Counted from the first letter of the stretch, positions 33,872-43,550 are shown. The stretch is DNA of 64,000 bases from Pseudomonas pisciculturae (GCF_015461805.1 NZ_JACVZE010000002.1:620001-684000), one strand, 5' to 3'. Made by a program: numbers and translations. The notes: a model not told the origin generated them from the sequence alone.

Positions 33872-34591
33872 TCAATGAGGAGCCGCCGCCACACTCTCCA
33901 ATCGATACCCATACCCATAGATCGTCAGCAATTGCCAACCTCTATCCGCCGTAAGCCCCAGCTTATTGCGCAGCCGATAAATATGCGTATCCAACGGCCG
34001 TGACGAAACCATTTCTTCATGGGTCCAAAACCGCTCATACAAATACTCACGGGACAGCGGCCTGGCCAGGTTGGCGAATAAGCAACTGGCCAAACGGTAC
34101 TCACGCTCTGTGAGGTTGATCGGCTTACCCGCACGGGTAACGGTCAATTCGGCATCGTCAAAGGTCAGGTCATTGAAGCTTTGCACTTCATGAGTTGCCG
34201 ATTTTTGCAGACCATGTCGACGCAAAACTGCGGTGACACGAGCTTTCAGCTCATTAGGCCGAAAGGGCTTACTCACGTAATCATCGGCGCCACTGTTCAA
34301 CGCAGTGACGATATCGCTCTCGGCATCACGGCTGGTGAGCATGATGACAGCGGGCGGCGATTCCATGTGCTCACGCGTCCAGCGCAGGATGGCAATACCG
34401 GTGATATCCGGCACCTGCCAATCGAGTATCAACAGGTCAAAGGTTTCACGGCGCAGTTGGCGCAGCAGGTCTTCACCGCGTTCAAAACAGTGCAGGGTCC
34501 AAGGGTGATCGGCAGTGCTTGGGATCTGTCGCAGTGTCTGTTCAACCCGGCGCAATTCGGCAGGCTCGTCATCCAGTATTGCGACACGCAT
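33872..34591 (-). CDS. OmpR-family response regulator
   Basis: 239-residue two-component regulator. Receiver domain 1-125 with acidic pair Asp7/Asp8 (AILDDEPAE), phosphoacceptor Asp57 (LLILDWQVPD) and the conserved lysine in VSKPFRPNE. C-terminal winged helix of the OmpR type: INLTEREYRLASCLFAN, HIYRLRNKLGL, LLTIYGYGYRLE. It is divergent from the CHASE2 kinase gene across a 393-base gap and is surely its partner. It sits between gyrB and lptA, where P. aeruginosa has no such system. The regulated genes are unknown. Confidence 0.92.
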   Translation of the reverse strand: MRVAILDDEPAELRRVEQTLRQIPSTADHPWTLHCFERGEDLLRQLRRETFDLLILDWQVPDITGIAILRWTREHMESPPAVIMLTSRDAESDIVTALNSGADDYVSKPFRPNELKARVTAVLRRHGLQKSATHEVQSFNDLTFDDAELTVTRAGKPINLTEREYRLASCLFANLARPLSREYLYERFWTHEEMVSSRPLDTHIYRLRNKLGLTADRGWQLLTIYGYGYRLESVAAAPH

Positions 34592-34984
34592 GTGTGGTCC
34601 TTTCTTCTTGAAAAGTACGGCAGCCGACGACCTGTTTGAAGGGCACGTACTGCACAGATGCCGGTCTTCGAATCTGAAGAATTATGCGCAGATTCGTCGA
34701 CCCCTTGGATCTCTCGGTACGCTGAGGCAGATAAGCGGATAACCCGTTAAAAAACCTCACATCCAATGTTGGAAAGATACCGGCTCCTGACCGTAAGGAA
34801 AAGGATCAGCCGACGCATGCGCTGTCGTAAACTCCTGTGCACTGAGAATACGTTTGCTACGTGCTGGAAATGAGCTTCACTGGCAAAGCGTCAACCTATG
34901 TTTGACTGTTACAGCCTGGAGGGAGAAACCGGGGCCTATGAAATGTTCAGTGACTCACTTACATCACCGGCGCGTTGATTCGTG
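34592..34984. promoter_or_regulatory. Divergent control region of the two-component system
   Basis: About 390 bases between two divergent starts. It holds a perfect eight-base inverted repeat CGAATCTG-N12-CAGATTCG at 34669-34696, a good candidate operator for the response regulator. Near the right end is a possible 15-codon leader (34938-34985). No known RNA family or promoter is recognisable. Confidence 0.5.
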
Positions 34985-34985
34985 A
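34938..34985 (+). CDS. Possible 15-codon leader ORF coupled to the sensor kinase
   Basis: ATG at 34938 opens MKCSVTHLHHRRVDS, and its TGA overlaps the ATG at 34985 of the kinase as TGATG. A GGAGGGAGA stretch about 15 bases upstream could serve as ribosome-binding site, whereas nothing good precedes the kinase start itself. The product has three histidines and two arginines. Translational coupling is an inference; the reading frame could be chance. Confidence 0.3.
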   Translation: MKCSVTHLHHRRVDS

Positions 34986-37261
34986 TGCTCTGGGGCAAGC
35001 CTGAGAAACGCCAACCTACCCATGCCCAACGACTGTTCCACGGTCTGGTGCGCGAGTGGTTATGGATTGGTTTGCTGCTGCTGCCCTTCACTGCCTACCT
35101 GTCCCTTAGCCCAGGCCTGGCGTTGAATAACCCGCTCTACGATAGCCTTCGTCGCCTCACACCGCTGCCGTTAGACCCGCGCATCCTTTTGGTGACCATT
35201 GACGTCCCAAGCCTCAAGAAATTAGGCCCTTGGCCATGGTCGCGCAGCTTGCATGCCGACATGATCGACCGCCTGAGTGCCGCGCAACCTACCGCGATTC
35301 TGTTCGATGTCATGTTCAGCGAGCCCAGTGACCCTGCCGATGACAGGCGCCTGGCCGAAGCAGTATGCAGCGCTGGTAATGTCTTGTTGCCCCTGGTGCG
35401 TGAAAGCACCACCAGTTACAGCTTGCCGGCTCCCCAAGTGCTGCCGCTGCTCAAATGCGCCAAGGGTGTTGGCCATATCAACGTAGAGGCGGATAACGAT
35501 GGCGTGGTGCGCAGCCTGTATCTACGGGAAGGGCCACTCGATGCGACAGCCCCGCAGTTGGCTTGGCTGGCTTACAAGATGACGGGCGAGCAGTCGCAAA
35601 TGCCTGGCGAGGCGCTTGAGCCAATCACTCAACACTGGCACCGGGAGCATGCGATTCGTATCCCATTCATCGAAGCCCATGTGCACTTTCCCAGCGTGTC
35701 TTACGCCAGCGTCATTAACGGCGAGGTCTCGTCCGAATTACTTCGCGACCGTCTCATTCTCGTAGGCACAACCGCCACGGGGATGGGCGACCGATTTGTC
35801 ACCCCGCTTTCTTCCACGGTCGGTACCACTGCGGGCGTCGAGATCCAGGCGAATGTACTCAATGGCTTGCTGCAAGGGCGCAGCATCGTGGACTTGCCGA
35901 AATGGCTGGCCGCGTTCATGGCGACATCCCTGGTGGCATTGCTGTTGGGGTTGTTGCTCTATCGCCCGCGCTACGCGCTGTGGATGACGCTGGGCTGCAT
36001 GGCCGTGGCGTTGCTCGTTTCGTTGGTGCTATTGCGGTTGGGCCACTGGTGGTCGCCTGCCGCGTGCCTGATCGGTTTGCTGCTCAGCTACTTGATCTGG
36101 AACTGGCGACGCCTCAGTGTGATCCTCGCCTACTTCGGCTGGGAGCTGGCACGCTTGGACAACGAACCCAAAGTGTTGCCCGAACGCCGCCGAGCGCCGG
36201 CCAGTAAAGGCGATGTGCTGCAGGCGCGTATCTTTGCCCTTGAGCAGGCTGTCAGCCGTACGCGGGACACGCGACGCTTTATGGCGGATGGTCTTGAGTG
36301 CTTGCCGGTGGCCACGTTGATTACCGACCCGCGGGGCAACGTCCTGCTGGCTAACCGTATCGCACGGGAAGTGTTCGGCAATGACCTGGTCAGCGAAAAC
36401 CTCTTGGAGCAACTGGCTGATCTCGGTTATCCGCCGCTACACAACGGCGTGCGCCCTACCCTCTCGGCGTTGGAAATGATTGAGTTCCGGGATATTCATC
36501 AACGCAGCCTGCGTATGGAGCTTGCCCCTCTGCTGCCCGCTGAAGGGGATGTCGCCCTCGGTTGGCTGCTGAGCCTGACAGACTTGAGCAAGGAGCGTGA
36601 AGCCCAGCAGCACCGTGAAACCATGCTGCGCTTCCTCTCCCATGACCTGCGCGCGCCGCACTCGGCCATTCTTGCGCTGCTGGATGTGCACAACGGCGAG
36701 TCGCCCGTGTTTGCCCAGATCGAGCAGCAAGTGCGACGTGCCTTGAGCCTCACCGAATCCTTCGTGCAACTGGCGAAAGCCGAGGCGGATGGCTATCAGT
36801 TCCAGCCAACGCTGTTCGCCATGTTGGTGATGGATGCTTTCGATCAAGTGGCTTTGGTCGCCCAGCTCAAGGGTATCCACTTGGTGCACGACTTGGATGA
36901 AGCCGACGAGGGCATGGTCTCAGCCGATCAATCGCTGCTCACCCGTGCGTTGTTCAACGTGCTGGAAAACGCCATCAAATACTCGTCGTCTGGCACAACC
37001 GTCAGGTTGAGTCACGAGAGCACACAGGGCTGGTTGGAGTGCTGTATCAGTGACCAGGGCCCAGGCATAGCCGCAGAGGATCTACCGGAGCTGTTCAGCC
37101 AGTACCGACGCTTCGAGTCAGCTCAGGGCAGCGAAGGGCTGGGGTTGGGACTGACCATGGTCAAGGCGGTCGTGGAACGCCATGGCGGGCGCATCAGTTG
37201 CGAAAGCGTGATGGGCAAGGGCACTACATTCCGGCTGCGATTGCCTTTGCTGGAAGACTGA
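34982..37261 (+). CDS. CHASE2-domain sensor histidine kinase
   Basis: About 759 residues. The start is uncertain between the GTG at 34982 and the ATG at 34985. An N-terminal membrane helix (WLWIGLLLLPFTAYLSL) is followed by a periplasmic CHASE2 domain (about 50-300: LLVTIDVPSLKKLGPWPWSR, ILFDVMFSEPSDPADDRRLA, LILVGTTATGMGDRFVTPLS). Then come three membrane helices (about 305-385), a PAS-like segment (PVATLITDPRGNVLLANRIA), HisKA with the phosphate-accepting histidine near 554 (FLSHDLRAPHSAIL), and HATPase with N box NVLENAIKYS and G boxes DQGPGIA and GLGLGLTMV. It should phosphorylate the divergent regulator. The external signal is unknown; CHASE2 ligands are generally not known. Confidence 0.92.
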   Translation: MMLWGKPEKRQPTHAQRLFHGLVREWLWIGLLLLPFTAYLSLSPGLALNNPLYDSLRRLTPLPLDPRILLVTIDVPSLKKLGPWPWSRSLHADMIDRLSAAQPTAILFDVMFSEPSDPADDRRLAEAVCSAGNVLLPLVRESTTSYSLPAPQVLPLLKCAKGVGHINVEADNDGVVRSLYLREGPLDATAPQLAWLAYKMTGEQSQMPGEALEPITQHWHREHAIRIPFIEAHVHFPSVSYASVINGEVSSELLRDRLILVGTTATGMGDRFVTPLSSTVGTTAGVEIQANVLNGLLQGRSIVDLPKWLAAFMATSLVALLLGLLLYRPRYALWMTLGCMAVALLVSLVLLRLGHWWSPAACLIGLLLSYLIWNWRRLSVILAYFGWELARLDNEPKVLPERRRAPASKGDVLQARIFALEQAVSRTRDTRRFMADGLECLPVATLITDPRGNVLLANRIAREVFGNDLVSENLLEQLADLGYPPLHNGVRPTLSALEMIEFRDIHQRSLRMELAPLLPAEGDVALGWLLSLTDLSKEREAQQHRETMLRFLSHDLRAPHSAILALLDVHNGESPVFAQIEQQVRRALSLTESFVQLAKAEADGYQFQPTLFAMLVMDAFDQVALVAQLKGIHLVHDLDEADEGMVSADQSLLTRALFNVLENAIKYSSSGTTVRLSHESTQGWLECCISDQGPGIAAEDLPELFSQYRRFESAQGSEGLGLGLTMVKAVVERHGGRISCESVMGKGTTFRLRLPLLED

Positions 37262-37285
37262 AAAGTCGAGTTTTCACCTGTGCAT

Positions 37286-37314
37286 AAAAAACCGGTCACA
37301 AGGACCGGTTTTTT
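37286..37314. terminator. Bidirectional terminator between the kinase gene and lptA
   Basis: AAAAAACCGGTC, loop ACAAG, GACCGGTTTTTT, starting 25 bases after the kinase stop. It is usable from both sides; lptA ends 129 bases further on the opposite strand. Confidence 0.93.
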
Positions 37315-37442
37315 AATGCGGAAAAAACTTATGCACCTTTTCCGTGATTTTATCCGTTTGATAAATATGTAAGTAAATCAGCTTCTTATAAGTCAAAAAA
37401 GGCGATTCGCCAACAAACCGTACACAGGTTATCCACAGAAGC

Positions 37443-38213
37443 TCAAGCGGCGGGTTGCTCGGCAATAACCGGCTCCGGTGGCAGTGAGCCCATAGCCCGT
37501 TGCTGGGCTTCATTCCATGCCGCAGCACGGTCATTGAGCGCTGCAATAGCACGCGGGCCTTCACCTTCGGCGTACATCGGCTCGCCAATCACCACGGTGA
37601 TTGTGCCCGGACGTTTAGCCCAGCCGGTCTTCGGCCAGAATTTACCCGCGTTGTGGGCAATCGGCAGTACGGGCAGGTTGGCGTTGACCGCCAGTGCAGT
37701 ACCACCGCGTGAGAACTTGCCTACAGTGCCGAAGGGAACACGTGTGCCTTCCGGGAAGATCAGCACCCAGACGCCATCCTTGAGCAGCTCGTCGCCCTTC
37801 TTGGCCACGTGCTTAAGGGCCGCCTTGGGGTTGTCGCGGTCAATGGCGATCGGCCGCAACATGGCCATGGCCCAGCCAAAGAACGGCACGTACAGCAACT
37901 CACGCTTAAGCACTTGGCTCAACGGCGAAAAGTACGCCGAGAGGAAGAACGTTTCCCAGGTACTTTGGTGGTTCGACAGAATCACGCAAGGCTGGTCCGG
38001 GACGTTTTCAGCGCCCTTGACCTCGAAACGAATGCCCAGGAATACCTTGGACAGCCACAGCGCGCAGCGGCACCAATAGACGTTGATAAAGCGATAGCGC
38101 GCCTTGAACGGCAAAAAGGGCGCAATAAAAAAGCTCAGGGTGCACCAGAGAAACGAACTGGTGCCCAACAGCAGGTAAAAGAAGAAGGTTCTGATGGCCT
38201 GCAAAATCGACAT
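37443..38213 (-). CDS. lptA: 1-acyl-sn-glycerol-3-phosphate acyltransferase (PlsC family)
   Basis: 256-residue inner-membrane acyltransferase that makes phosphatidic acid from lysophosphatidic acid. Start at MSILQAIRTFFFYLLLGTSS; the first 45 residues are membrane-embedded. Acyltransferase motif I is NHQSTWE, an HX4E rather than HX4D; motif II includes FFGWAMAMLRPIAIDR, motif III is FPEGTRVPFG and motif IV LPIAHNAGKFW. The P. aeruginosa homologue at the same place (PA0005) is called lptA or plsC-like; it is not the LPS-transport LptA. The gene lies downstream of gmhB on the same strand. A perfect DnaA box TTATCCACA is at 37429, just after the gene. Confidence 0.93.
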   Translation of the reverse strand: MSILQAIRTFFFYLLLGTSSFLWCTLSFFIAPFLPFKARYRFINVYWCRCALWLSKVFLGIRFEVKGAENVPDQPCVILSNHQSTWETFFLSAYFSPLSQVLKRELLYVPFFGWAMAMLRPIAIDRDNPKAALKHVAKKGDELLKDGVWVLIFPEGTRVPFGTVGKFSRGGTALAVNANLPVLPIAHNAGKFWPKTGWAKRPGTITVVIGEPMYAEGEGPRAIAALNDRAAAWNEAQQRAMGSLPPEPVIAEQPAA

Positions 38214-38294
38214 GGCGGCATTTACCGTTGCGGGACAACGCCCGCCTGTTAAAAGCGCACTCCCGAACACTCCTTGTCAGGAAGTCGAGGGCGG

Positions 38295-38831
38295 CTAGTT
38301 GTTGATAAGTTCTGCGGCAACGGCCGCCAGATCGTCAAAAATCAAGGTGCCCACCGGCAGGGTTTTCGCCTGGGTCTTCTCGCCTTTCCCGGTTTTAACC
38401 AAAACTGGCTGAGAGTCGACGGCTTTGGCCGCCTCCAGGTCACCGAGGCTGTCCCCGACGAACCATATCCCAGCCAACGGCACCTTGTAATGTTCTGCAA
38501 TGGTTTTCAACATGCCCGGCTTCGGTTTGCGGCAATCGCAGCCCTCATCCGGCCCGTGGGGGCAGTACACCACCAACCCCACCTCACCGCCCTGCTCGGC
38601 CACCAACGTGCGCAAGCGCGCGTGCATGGCGTCCAGGGTGGCGATGTCGTAGTAACCGCGGGCAATGCCGGACTGGTTGGTGGCGATGGCCACTGTCCAG
38701 CCGGCTTTGCTCAACTGCGCGATGGCCTCGATCGAGCCGGGCAGTGGAACCCATTCCGCCACCGACTTGATGTAAGCGTCGGAGTCGTAATTGATCACCC
38801 CGTCCCGATCGAGAATCAGCAGTTTCAACAT
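38295..38831 (-). CDS. gmhB: D-glycero-beta-D-manno-heptose-1,7-bisphosphate 7-phosphatase
   Basis: 178-residue HAD phosphatase in ADP-heptose synthesis for the LPS core. Motif I LILDRDGVINYDSDAY carries the DxD nucleophile; ATNQSGIARGYY is motif II; the zinc-binding loop CPHGPDEGCDCRKPKPGM has four ligands; GIWFVGDSLGDLEAA is motif IV. It starts two bases from the end of glyS. Confidence 0.96.
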   Translation of the reverse strand: MLKLLILDRDGVINYDSDAYIKSVAEWVPLPGSIEAIAQLSKAGWTVAIATNQSGIARGYYDIATLDAMHARLRTLVAEQGGEVGLVVYCPHGPDEGCDCRKPKPGMLKTIAEHYKVPLAGIWFVGDSLGDLEAAKAVDSQPVLVKTGKGEKTQAKTLPVGTLIFDDLAAVAAELINN

Positions 38832-38833
38832 GG

Positions 38834-40888
38834 TCAGCTCAGCGTCGAAATGTCGGCGATATTGACGAACAAACCACGCAGACGCGCCAGCATGGCGTAG
38901 CGGTTTTTGCGTACGTTGGCATCTTCGGCGTTGATCATCACCGCTTCGAAGTACGCATCCACTGGCTCGCGCAGGGTGGCCAGTCGCGCCAACGCTTCGG
39001 CGTAGTTACGCTCGGCGATCAACGGTTTCACCGCCGTTTCCGCTTTGGCGATGGCCGAGTTCAGCGAGAACTCCTTGGCATCGGCAAACAGGCCGGGGTC
39101 TACGTCAGCGTTGCCCAGGCCTTCGGCCTTGCTCAGCAGGTTCGACACGCGCTTGTTCACGGAGGCCAGGGCCTCGGCTTCCGGCAGTTTGCGGAAGGCC
39201 TGCACGGCTTGTACGCGCTGGTCAAAGTCCAGCGCCGAACCCGGTTGCAGGGCACGCACTGCCAGGTACACCGACACGTCCACGCCTTCGTCTTCGTAAC
39301 GCGCACGCAGGCGGTCGAACACAAACTCCAGCACTTGCTCGGCCAGGCCGGCTTGCTTGACCTTGGCACCGAACTGGCCGACGGCAAACACCACAGCCTG
39401 GGTCAGGTCGAGGTCGAGCTTTTTGTCGATCAGGATACGCAGCACGCCCAAGGCGGCACGGCGCAGGGCATACGGGTCTTTGCTACCGGTAGGCAGCATG
39501 CCGATACCGAAGATACCTACGAGAGTGTCCAGCTTGTCGGCGATGGCCACGGCTGCACCGGTCAGGGTGCTTGGCAGCTCGGCACCAGCACCGCGCGGCA
39601 TGTACTGCTCGTTCAGCGCCAGGGCAACATCGTCTGGCTCGCCGTCGTTGAGGGCGTAGTAGTAGCCAGCAACACCTTGCATCTCCGGGAACTCGCCGAC
39701 CATCTCGGTGGCCAGGTCACACTTGGACAGCAGGCCCGCACGGGCAGCCCAGGCAGAGTCACCGCCAATGCGCGGCGCAATGTAAGCGGCCAGCTTGGAA
39801 ACACGCACGGCCTTGTCGTAGACGCTGCCGAGTTTTTCCTGGAACACCACGTTTTGCAGGCGCAGGTTGAAGTCTTCCAGTTTCTGCTTCTTGTCTTGCT
39901 TGAAGAAGAACTCAGCGTCGGTCAGGCGCGGGCGAACGACTTTCTCGTTACCGGCGATGATCTGCTGCGGGTCTTTGCTTTCGATGTTGGCCACGGTAAT
40001 GAAGCGCGGCAGCAACTTGCCATCCACGTCCAGCAGGCAGAAATACTTCTGGTTGTCCTGCATGGTGGTGATCAGCGCTTCTTGCGGCACATCGAGGAAG
40101 CGCTCTTCGAACGAGCACACCAGCGGCACCGGCCATTCAACCAGCGCGGTTACTTCGTCGAGCAGGCTTGGCGGCACGATGGCGGTGCCTTCCTGCAGGC
40201 GGGCCAACTCTTCGGTACGCTTGCTGATCAGCTCGCGACGCTCGTTCGCGTCAGCCAACACATAAGCAGCACGCAGGTCGGCGGCGTAGTTGGCCGGCGA
40301 AGTGATACGTACCGCTTCCGGATGGTGAAAGCGGTGACCACGCGAATCTCGACCGGATTTCTGAGCGAGGATGGTGCAGTCGATGACTTGGTCACCGAGC
40401 AGCATCACCAGCCATTGGGTTGGGCGGACGAATTCTTCTTTGCGTGCACCCCAGCGCATGCGCTTGGGGATCGGCAGGTCGTTCAGGGAATCTTCAACGA
40501 TGGTCGGCAGCAGGCTGGCAGTCGGTTTACCGGTGATGACCTGGCTGAAGCGCAGTTTTGGGCCGCTTTGGTCGATCTCACTCAGTTCCACGCCACACTT
40601 CTTGGCAAAACCAAGGGCGGCCTGGGTCGGATTGCCTTCTGCATCGAAAGCCGCCTGGCGCGGCGGGCCGTCGAGGTTGATGCTGCGGTCCGGCTGCTGG
40701 GTTTCCAGCGCGGTCAGCAGTACCGCCAGGCGACGTGGCGCGGCGTAGACTTTTTTTGCTTCAAACTTCAGGCCAGCGCTTTGCAGGCCTTTTTCGATAC
40801 CGGCCAGGAACGCGTCGGCCAGGGTGTTGAGTGCCTTGGGTGGCAGCTCTTCGGTGCCCAGTTCAACCAGGAAATCTTGAGCACTCAT
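38834..40888 (-). CDS. glyS: Glycine--tRNA ligase beta subunit
   Basis: 684-residue tRNA-binding subunit of the alpha2-beta2 glycyl-tRNA synthetase. N-terminus [21 protein letters not shown]-like region with [21 protein letters not shown]-terminal anticodon-binding helical domain. The start codon and the glyQ stop overlap as ATGA, which fits the required 1:1 stoichiometry. Confidence 0.98.
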   Translation of the reverse strand: MSAQDFLVELGTEELPPKALNTLADAFLAGIEKGLQSAGLKFEAKKVYAAPRRLAVLLTALETQQPDRSINLDGPPRQAAFDAEGNPTQAALGFAKKCGVELSEIDQSGPKLRFSQVITGKPTASLLPTIVEDSLNDLPIPKRMRWGARKEEFVRPTQWLVMLLGDQVIDCTILAQKSGRDSRGHRFHHPEAVRITSPANYAADLRAAYVLADANERRELISKRTEELARLQEGTAIVPPSLLDEVTALVEWPVPLVCSFEERFLDVPQEALITTMQDNQKYFCLLDVDGKLLPRFITVANIESKDPQQIIAGNEKVVRPRLTDAEFFFKQDKKQKLEDFNLRLQNVVFQEKLGSVYDKAVRVSKLAAYIAPRIGGDSAWAARAGLLSKCDLATEMVGEFPEMQGVAGYYYALNDGEPDDVALALNEQYMPRGAGAELPSTLTGAAVAIADKLDTLVGIFGIGMLPTGSKDPYALRRAALGVLRILIDKKLDLDLTQAVVFAVGQFGAKVKQAGLAEQVLEFVFDRLRARYEDEGVDVSVYLAVRALQPGSALDFDQRVQAVQAFRKLPEAEALASVNKRVSNLLSKAEGLGNADVDPGLFADAKEFSLNSAIAKAETAVKPLIAERNYAEALARLATLREPVDAYFEAVMINAEDANVRKNRYAMLARLRGLFVNIADISTLS

Positions 40889-41838
40889 TGTGCAGCCTCC
40901 AGCTTAGCCAACACTTCATCACGCAGGTCCGGGGTTGCCATCGGGAAGCCCAGCTTGGCGCGAGCCAGCAGGTAAGCTTGGGCGACGGAACGCGCCAGGG
41001 TGCGTACACGCAGGATGTATTGCTGGCGCGCAGTTACCGAGATGGCACGGCGGGCGTCCAGCAGGTTGAAGGTATGGGAGGCCTTCAACACCATTTCATA
41101 GCTTGGCAACGGCAGCGGCTGGTCGAGCTCGATCAGGCGCTTGGCTTCGCTTTCATAGAAGTCGAACAGTTCGAACAGCTTGTCGACGTTGGCGTGCTCG
41201 AAGTTGTAGGTCGATTGCTCCACTTCGTTCTGGTGGAACACATCGCCGTAGGTCACTTTGCCGAACGGGCCGTCAGCCCACACCAGGTCGTAGACCGAGT
41301 CCACGCCTTGCAGGTACATGGCCAGGCGCTCAAGGCCGTAGGTGATTTCGCCGGTTACCGGGTAGCACTCGATGCCGCCGGCTTGCTGGAAGTAAGTGAA
41401 CTGCGTCACTTCCATGCCGTTGAGCCAGACTTCCCAGCCCAGGCCCCAGGCGCCCAGGGTCGGCGATTCCCAGTTGTCTTCAACGAAACGGATGTCGTGG
41501 ACCAGCGGGTCCAGGCCGACATGTTTCAGCGAGCCAAGGTACAGTTCCTGGAAGTTGTCCGGGTTGGGCTTCAATACCACCTGGAACTGGTAGTAGTGCT
41601 GCAGACGGTTCGGGTTCTCGCCGTAGCGGCCGTCAGTCGGGCGACGACTGGGCTGCACATAAGCGGCGTTCCAGGTTTCCGGGCCGATGGCCCGCAGGAA
41701 TGTAGCGGTGTGGAAAGTGCCGGCGCCTACTTCCATATCGTAGGGCTGAAGTACCACACAACCTTGCTCGGCCCAGTATTGCTGGAGGGCGAGGATCAAG
41801 TCTTGGAAGGTACGCACGGCTGGCGTAGGCTGGCTCAC
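40885..41838 (-). CDS. glyQ: Glycine--tRNA ligase alpha subunit
   Basis: 317-residue catalytic subunit. I use the GTG at 41838 ([20 protein letters not shown]) because AGGTG lies seven or so bases before it; a GTG three codons further out overlaps that ribosome-binding sequence. Class II signatures are [20 protein letters not shown] and [20 protein letters not shown]. First gene of glyQ-glyS-gmhB-lptA; tag is divergent 81 bases away. Confidence 0.97.
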   Translation of the reverse strand: MSQPTPAVRTFQDLILALQQYWAEQGCVVLQPYDMEVGAGTFHTATFLRAIGPETWNAAYVQPSRRPTDGRYGENPNRLQHYYQFQVVLKPNPDNFQELYLGSLKHVGLDPLVHDIRFVEDNWESPTLGAWGLGWEVWLNGMEVTQFTYFQQAGGIECYPVTGEITYGLERLAMYLQGVDSVYDLVWADGPFGKVTYGDVFHQNEVEQSTYNFEHANVDKLFELFDFYESEAKRLIELDQPLPLPSYEMVLKASHTFNLLDARRAISVTARQQYILRVRTLARSVAQAYLLARAKLGFPMATPDLRDEVLAKLEAAQ

Positions 41839-41919
41839 GAAATTCACCTGTTACTTGGGCTGCGATTTAAAGAGCGGGAGTATACCCGATTCGGCCCTGC
41901 CACCACTCCCTGGAGCCTT

Positions 41920-42477
41920 ATGCCACGCTGCTTTTGGTGTTCTGAAGATCCGCTGTACATGGCTTATCACGATCAGGAGTGGGGAACGCCGCTGCGCGAT
42001 GCGCAGGGCTTGTTCGAGTTGCTTTTACTCGAAGGGTTCCAGGCAGGCCTTTCCTGGATCACCGTTTTACGCAAACGCGAGCATTATCGAAAGGTCTTGT
42101 TTGGGTTTGATGCGCAGCGTCTGGTGCAGTTGACCGATGACGAGATCGAAGCGCTGATGCTCGACCCCGGCATCGTGCGCAATCGCCTCAAGCTCAATGC
42201 TACCCGCCGCAACGCCGCTGCCTGGCTGGCGCTGGAGAATCCCGTAGAGCTGCTCTGGTCCTTTGTTGGCGGGGTGCCGAAGGTCAATCATTTCAAGGAT
42301 CGCAGCGAAGTCCCGGCGATTACCCCCGAGGCCGAGGCCATGAGCAAAGCCCTGAAAAAAGCCGGTTTCACCTTCGTTGGCCCAACCATTTGCTACGCGT
42401 TCATGCAGGCCTCGGGCATGGTCATGGACCACACTCAGGACTGCGACCGTTACGCGCACCTGGCCAACGCCGGTTAG
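41920..42477 (+). CDS. tag: DNA-3-methyladenine glycosylase I
   Basis: 185-residue base-excision enzyme removing 3-methyladenine. Start at MPRCFWCSEDPLYMAYHDQE, preceded by TGGAG. The zinc ligands known for E. coli Tag are in place: Cys4 and His17 at the N-terminus and the DHTQDC pair at the C-terminus. FTFVGPTICYAFMQASGMV is the family motif. The frame stays open far upstream across glyQ on the other strand, but that part is not coding. Confidence 0.96.
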   Translation: MPRCFWCSEDPLYMAYHDQEWGTPLRDAQGLFELLLLEGFQAGLSWITVLRKREHYRKVLFGFDAQRLVQLTDDEIEALMLDPGIVRNRLKLNATRRNAAAWLALENPVELLWSFVGGVPKVNHFKDRSEVPAITPEAEAMSKALKKAGFTFVGPTICYAFMQASGMVMDHTQDCDRYAHLANAG

Positions 42478-42517
42478 AATGCCGGCTTTGCGCACCACAC
42501 ACGATCAGGAGTGACCT

Positions 42518-43405
42518 GTGGAAAAGTTAAAAGGCGCCTTGCTGGTTGGCGCTCTTCGGTTATTTGCCTTGCTGCCTTGGCGCGCCGTCCAGGCCGTCGG
42601 TAACGCGATTGGCTGGATCATGTGGAAAACCCCCAACCGTTCACGCGAAACGGTGCGGATCAACCTCTCCAAATGCTTCCCGGACATGGACCCGGCCGCC
42701 CGCGAGCGCCTGGTCGGCCAGAGCCTGATGGACATTGGCAAGTCCCTGACTGAAAGCGCTTGCGCGTGGATCTGGCCGGCCCAGCGCTCCATCGACCTGG
42801 TGCGTGAAGTCGAGGGCCTGGAAGTGCTGCACGAAGCCTTGGCTTCGGGCAAAGGCGTGGTTGGGATCACCAGTCACCTGGGCAACTGGGAAGTGTTGAA
42901 CCACTTCTATTGCAGCCAGTGCAAACCGGTCATTTTCTACCGCCCGCCCAAGCTCAAGGCGGTGGATGAGCTGCTGCGCAAACAGCGCGTGCAACTGGGC
43001 AACCGTGTGGCGGCGTCTACCAAGGAAGGCATTCTCAGCGTGATCAAGGAAGTGCGTCGGGGTGGTCAGGTGGGCATTCCGGCAGATCCGGAGCCGGCCG
43101 AATCCGCCGGTATCTTCGTGCCGTTCTTCGCCACCCAGGCGCTCACCAGCAAGTTTGTACCGAACATGCTCGCCGGGCACAAAGCCGTGGGTGTGTTCCT
43201 GCATGCTCTGCGGCTGCCGGACGGCTCGGGTTACAAAGTGATTCTGGAAGCAGCGCCGGAAGACATGTACAGCACCGACACCGCCACGTCTTGTGCGGCG
43301 ATGAGCAAGGTGGTGGAGCGGTATGTTGGCGCCTACCCGAGCCAGTACATGTGGAGCATGAAGCGCTTCAAGAAACGCCCGCCGGGTGAGGAGCGGTGGT
43401 ACTGA
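42518..43405 (+). CDS. Lipid A lauroyl/hydroxylauroyl acyltransferase (LpxL/HtrB family)
   Basis: 295-residue inner-membrane acyltransferase adding secondary acyl chains to lipid A. N-terminal membrane helix ALLVGALRLFALLPWRAVQ; active site GITSHLGNWEVLNH is the HX4E of this family; RRGGQVGIPADPEPAESAGI and YMWSMKRFKKRPPGEERWY are the later motifs. The P. aeruginosa gene next to tag (PA0011, htrB1) belongs to this family and adds 2-hydroxylaurate/laurate. AGGAG precedes the GTG start. It is 40 bases downstream of tag. Confidence 0.9.
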   Translation: MEKLKGALLVGALRLFALLPWRAVQAVGNAIGWIMWKTPNRSRETVRINLSKCFPDMDPAARERLVGQSLMDIGKSLTESACAWIWPAQRSIDLVREVEGLEVLHEALASGKGVVGITSHLGNWEVLNHFYCSQCKPVIFYRPPKLKAVDELLRKQRVQLGNRVAASTKEGILSVIKEVRRGGQVGIPADPEPAESAGIFVPFFATQALTSKFVPNMLAGHKAVGVFLHALRLPDGSGYKVILEAAPEDMYSTDTATSCAAMSKVVERYVGAYPSQYMWSMKRFKKRPPGEERWY

Positions 43406-43437
43406 GACACCACTGACCTCCCTGCCAATGGAGATCA

Positions 43438-43544
43438 AATGTGGGAGCTGGCTTGCCTGCGATGCGGGCAACTCGGTGTTTGAGTTACACCGCAGTGATG
43501 CTATCGCAGCGGTGCGGCGATCCGACAAGCCAGCTCCCACAGGG
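43438..43544. repeat. REP doublet after the lipid A acyltransferase gene
   Basis: AATGTGGGAGCTGGCTTGCC at the left is matched by ACAAGCCAGCTCCCACA at the right, with about 60 bases between. The core is CTGGCTTGCCTGC, the same subfamily as the element at 62430; the right arm has lost the GGC of CAGGCAAG. Confidence 0.85.
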
Positions 43545-43550
43545 ACTGCG

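Noticed and set aside
40831..41919. Upstream extension of the tag frame by 363 codons
   Set aside because: It is antisense to glyQ; Tag has a fixed N-terminus with Cys4 and His17 and a ribosome-binding site before 41920.
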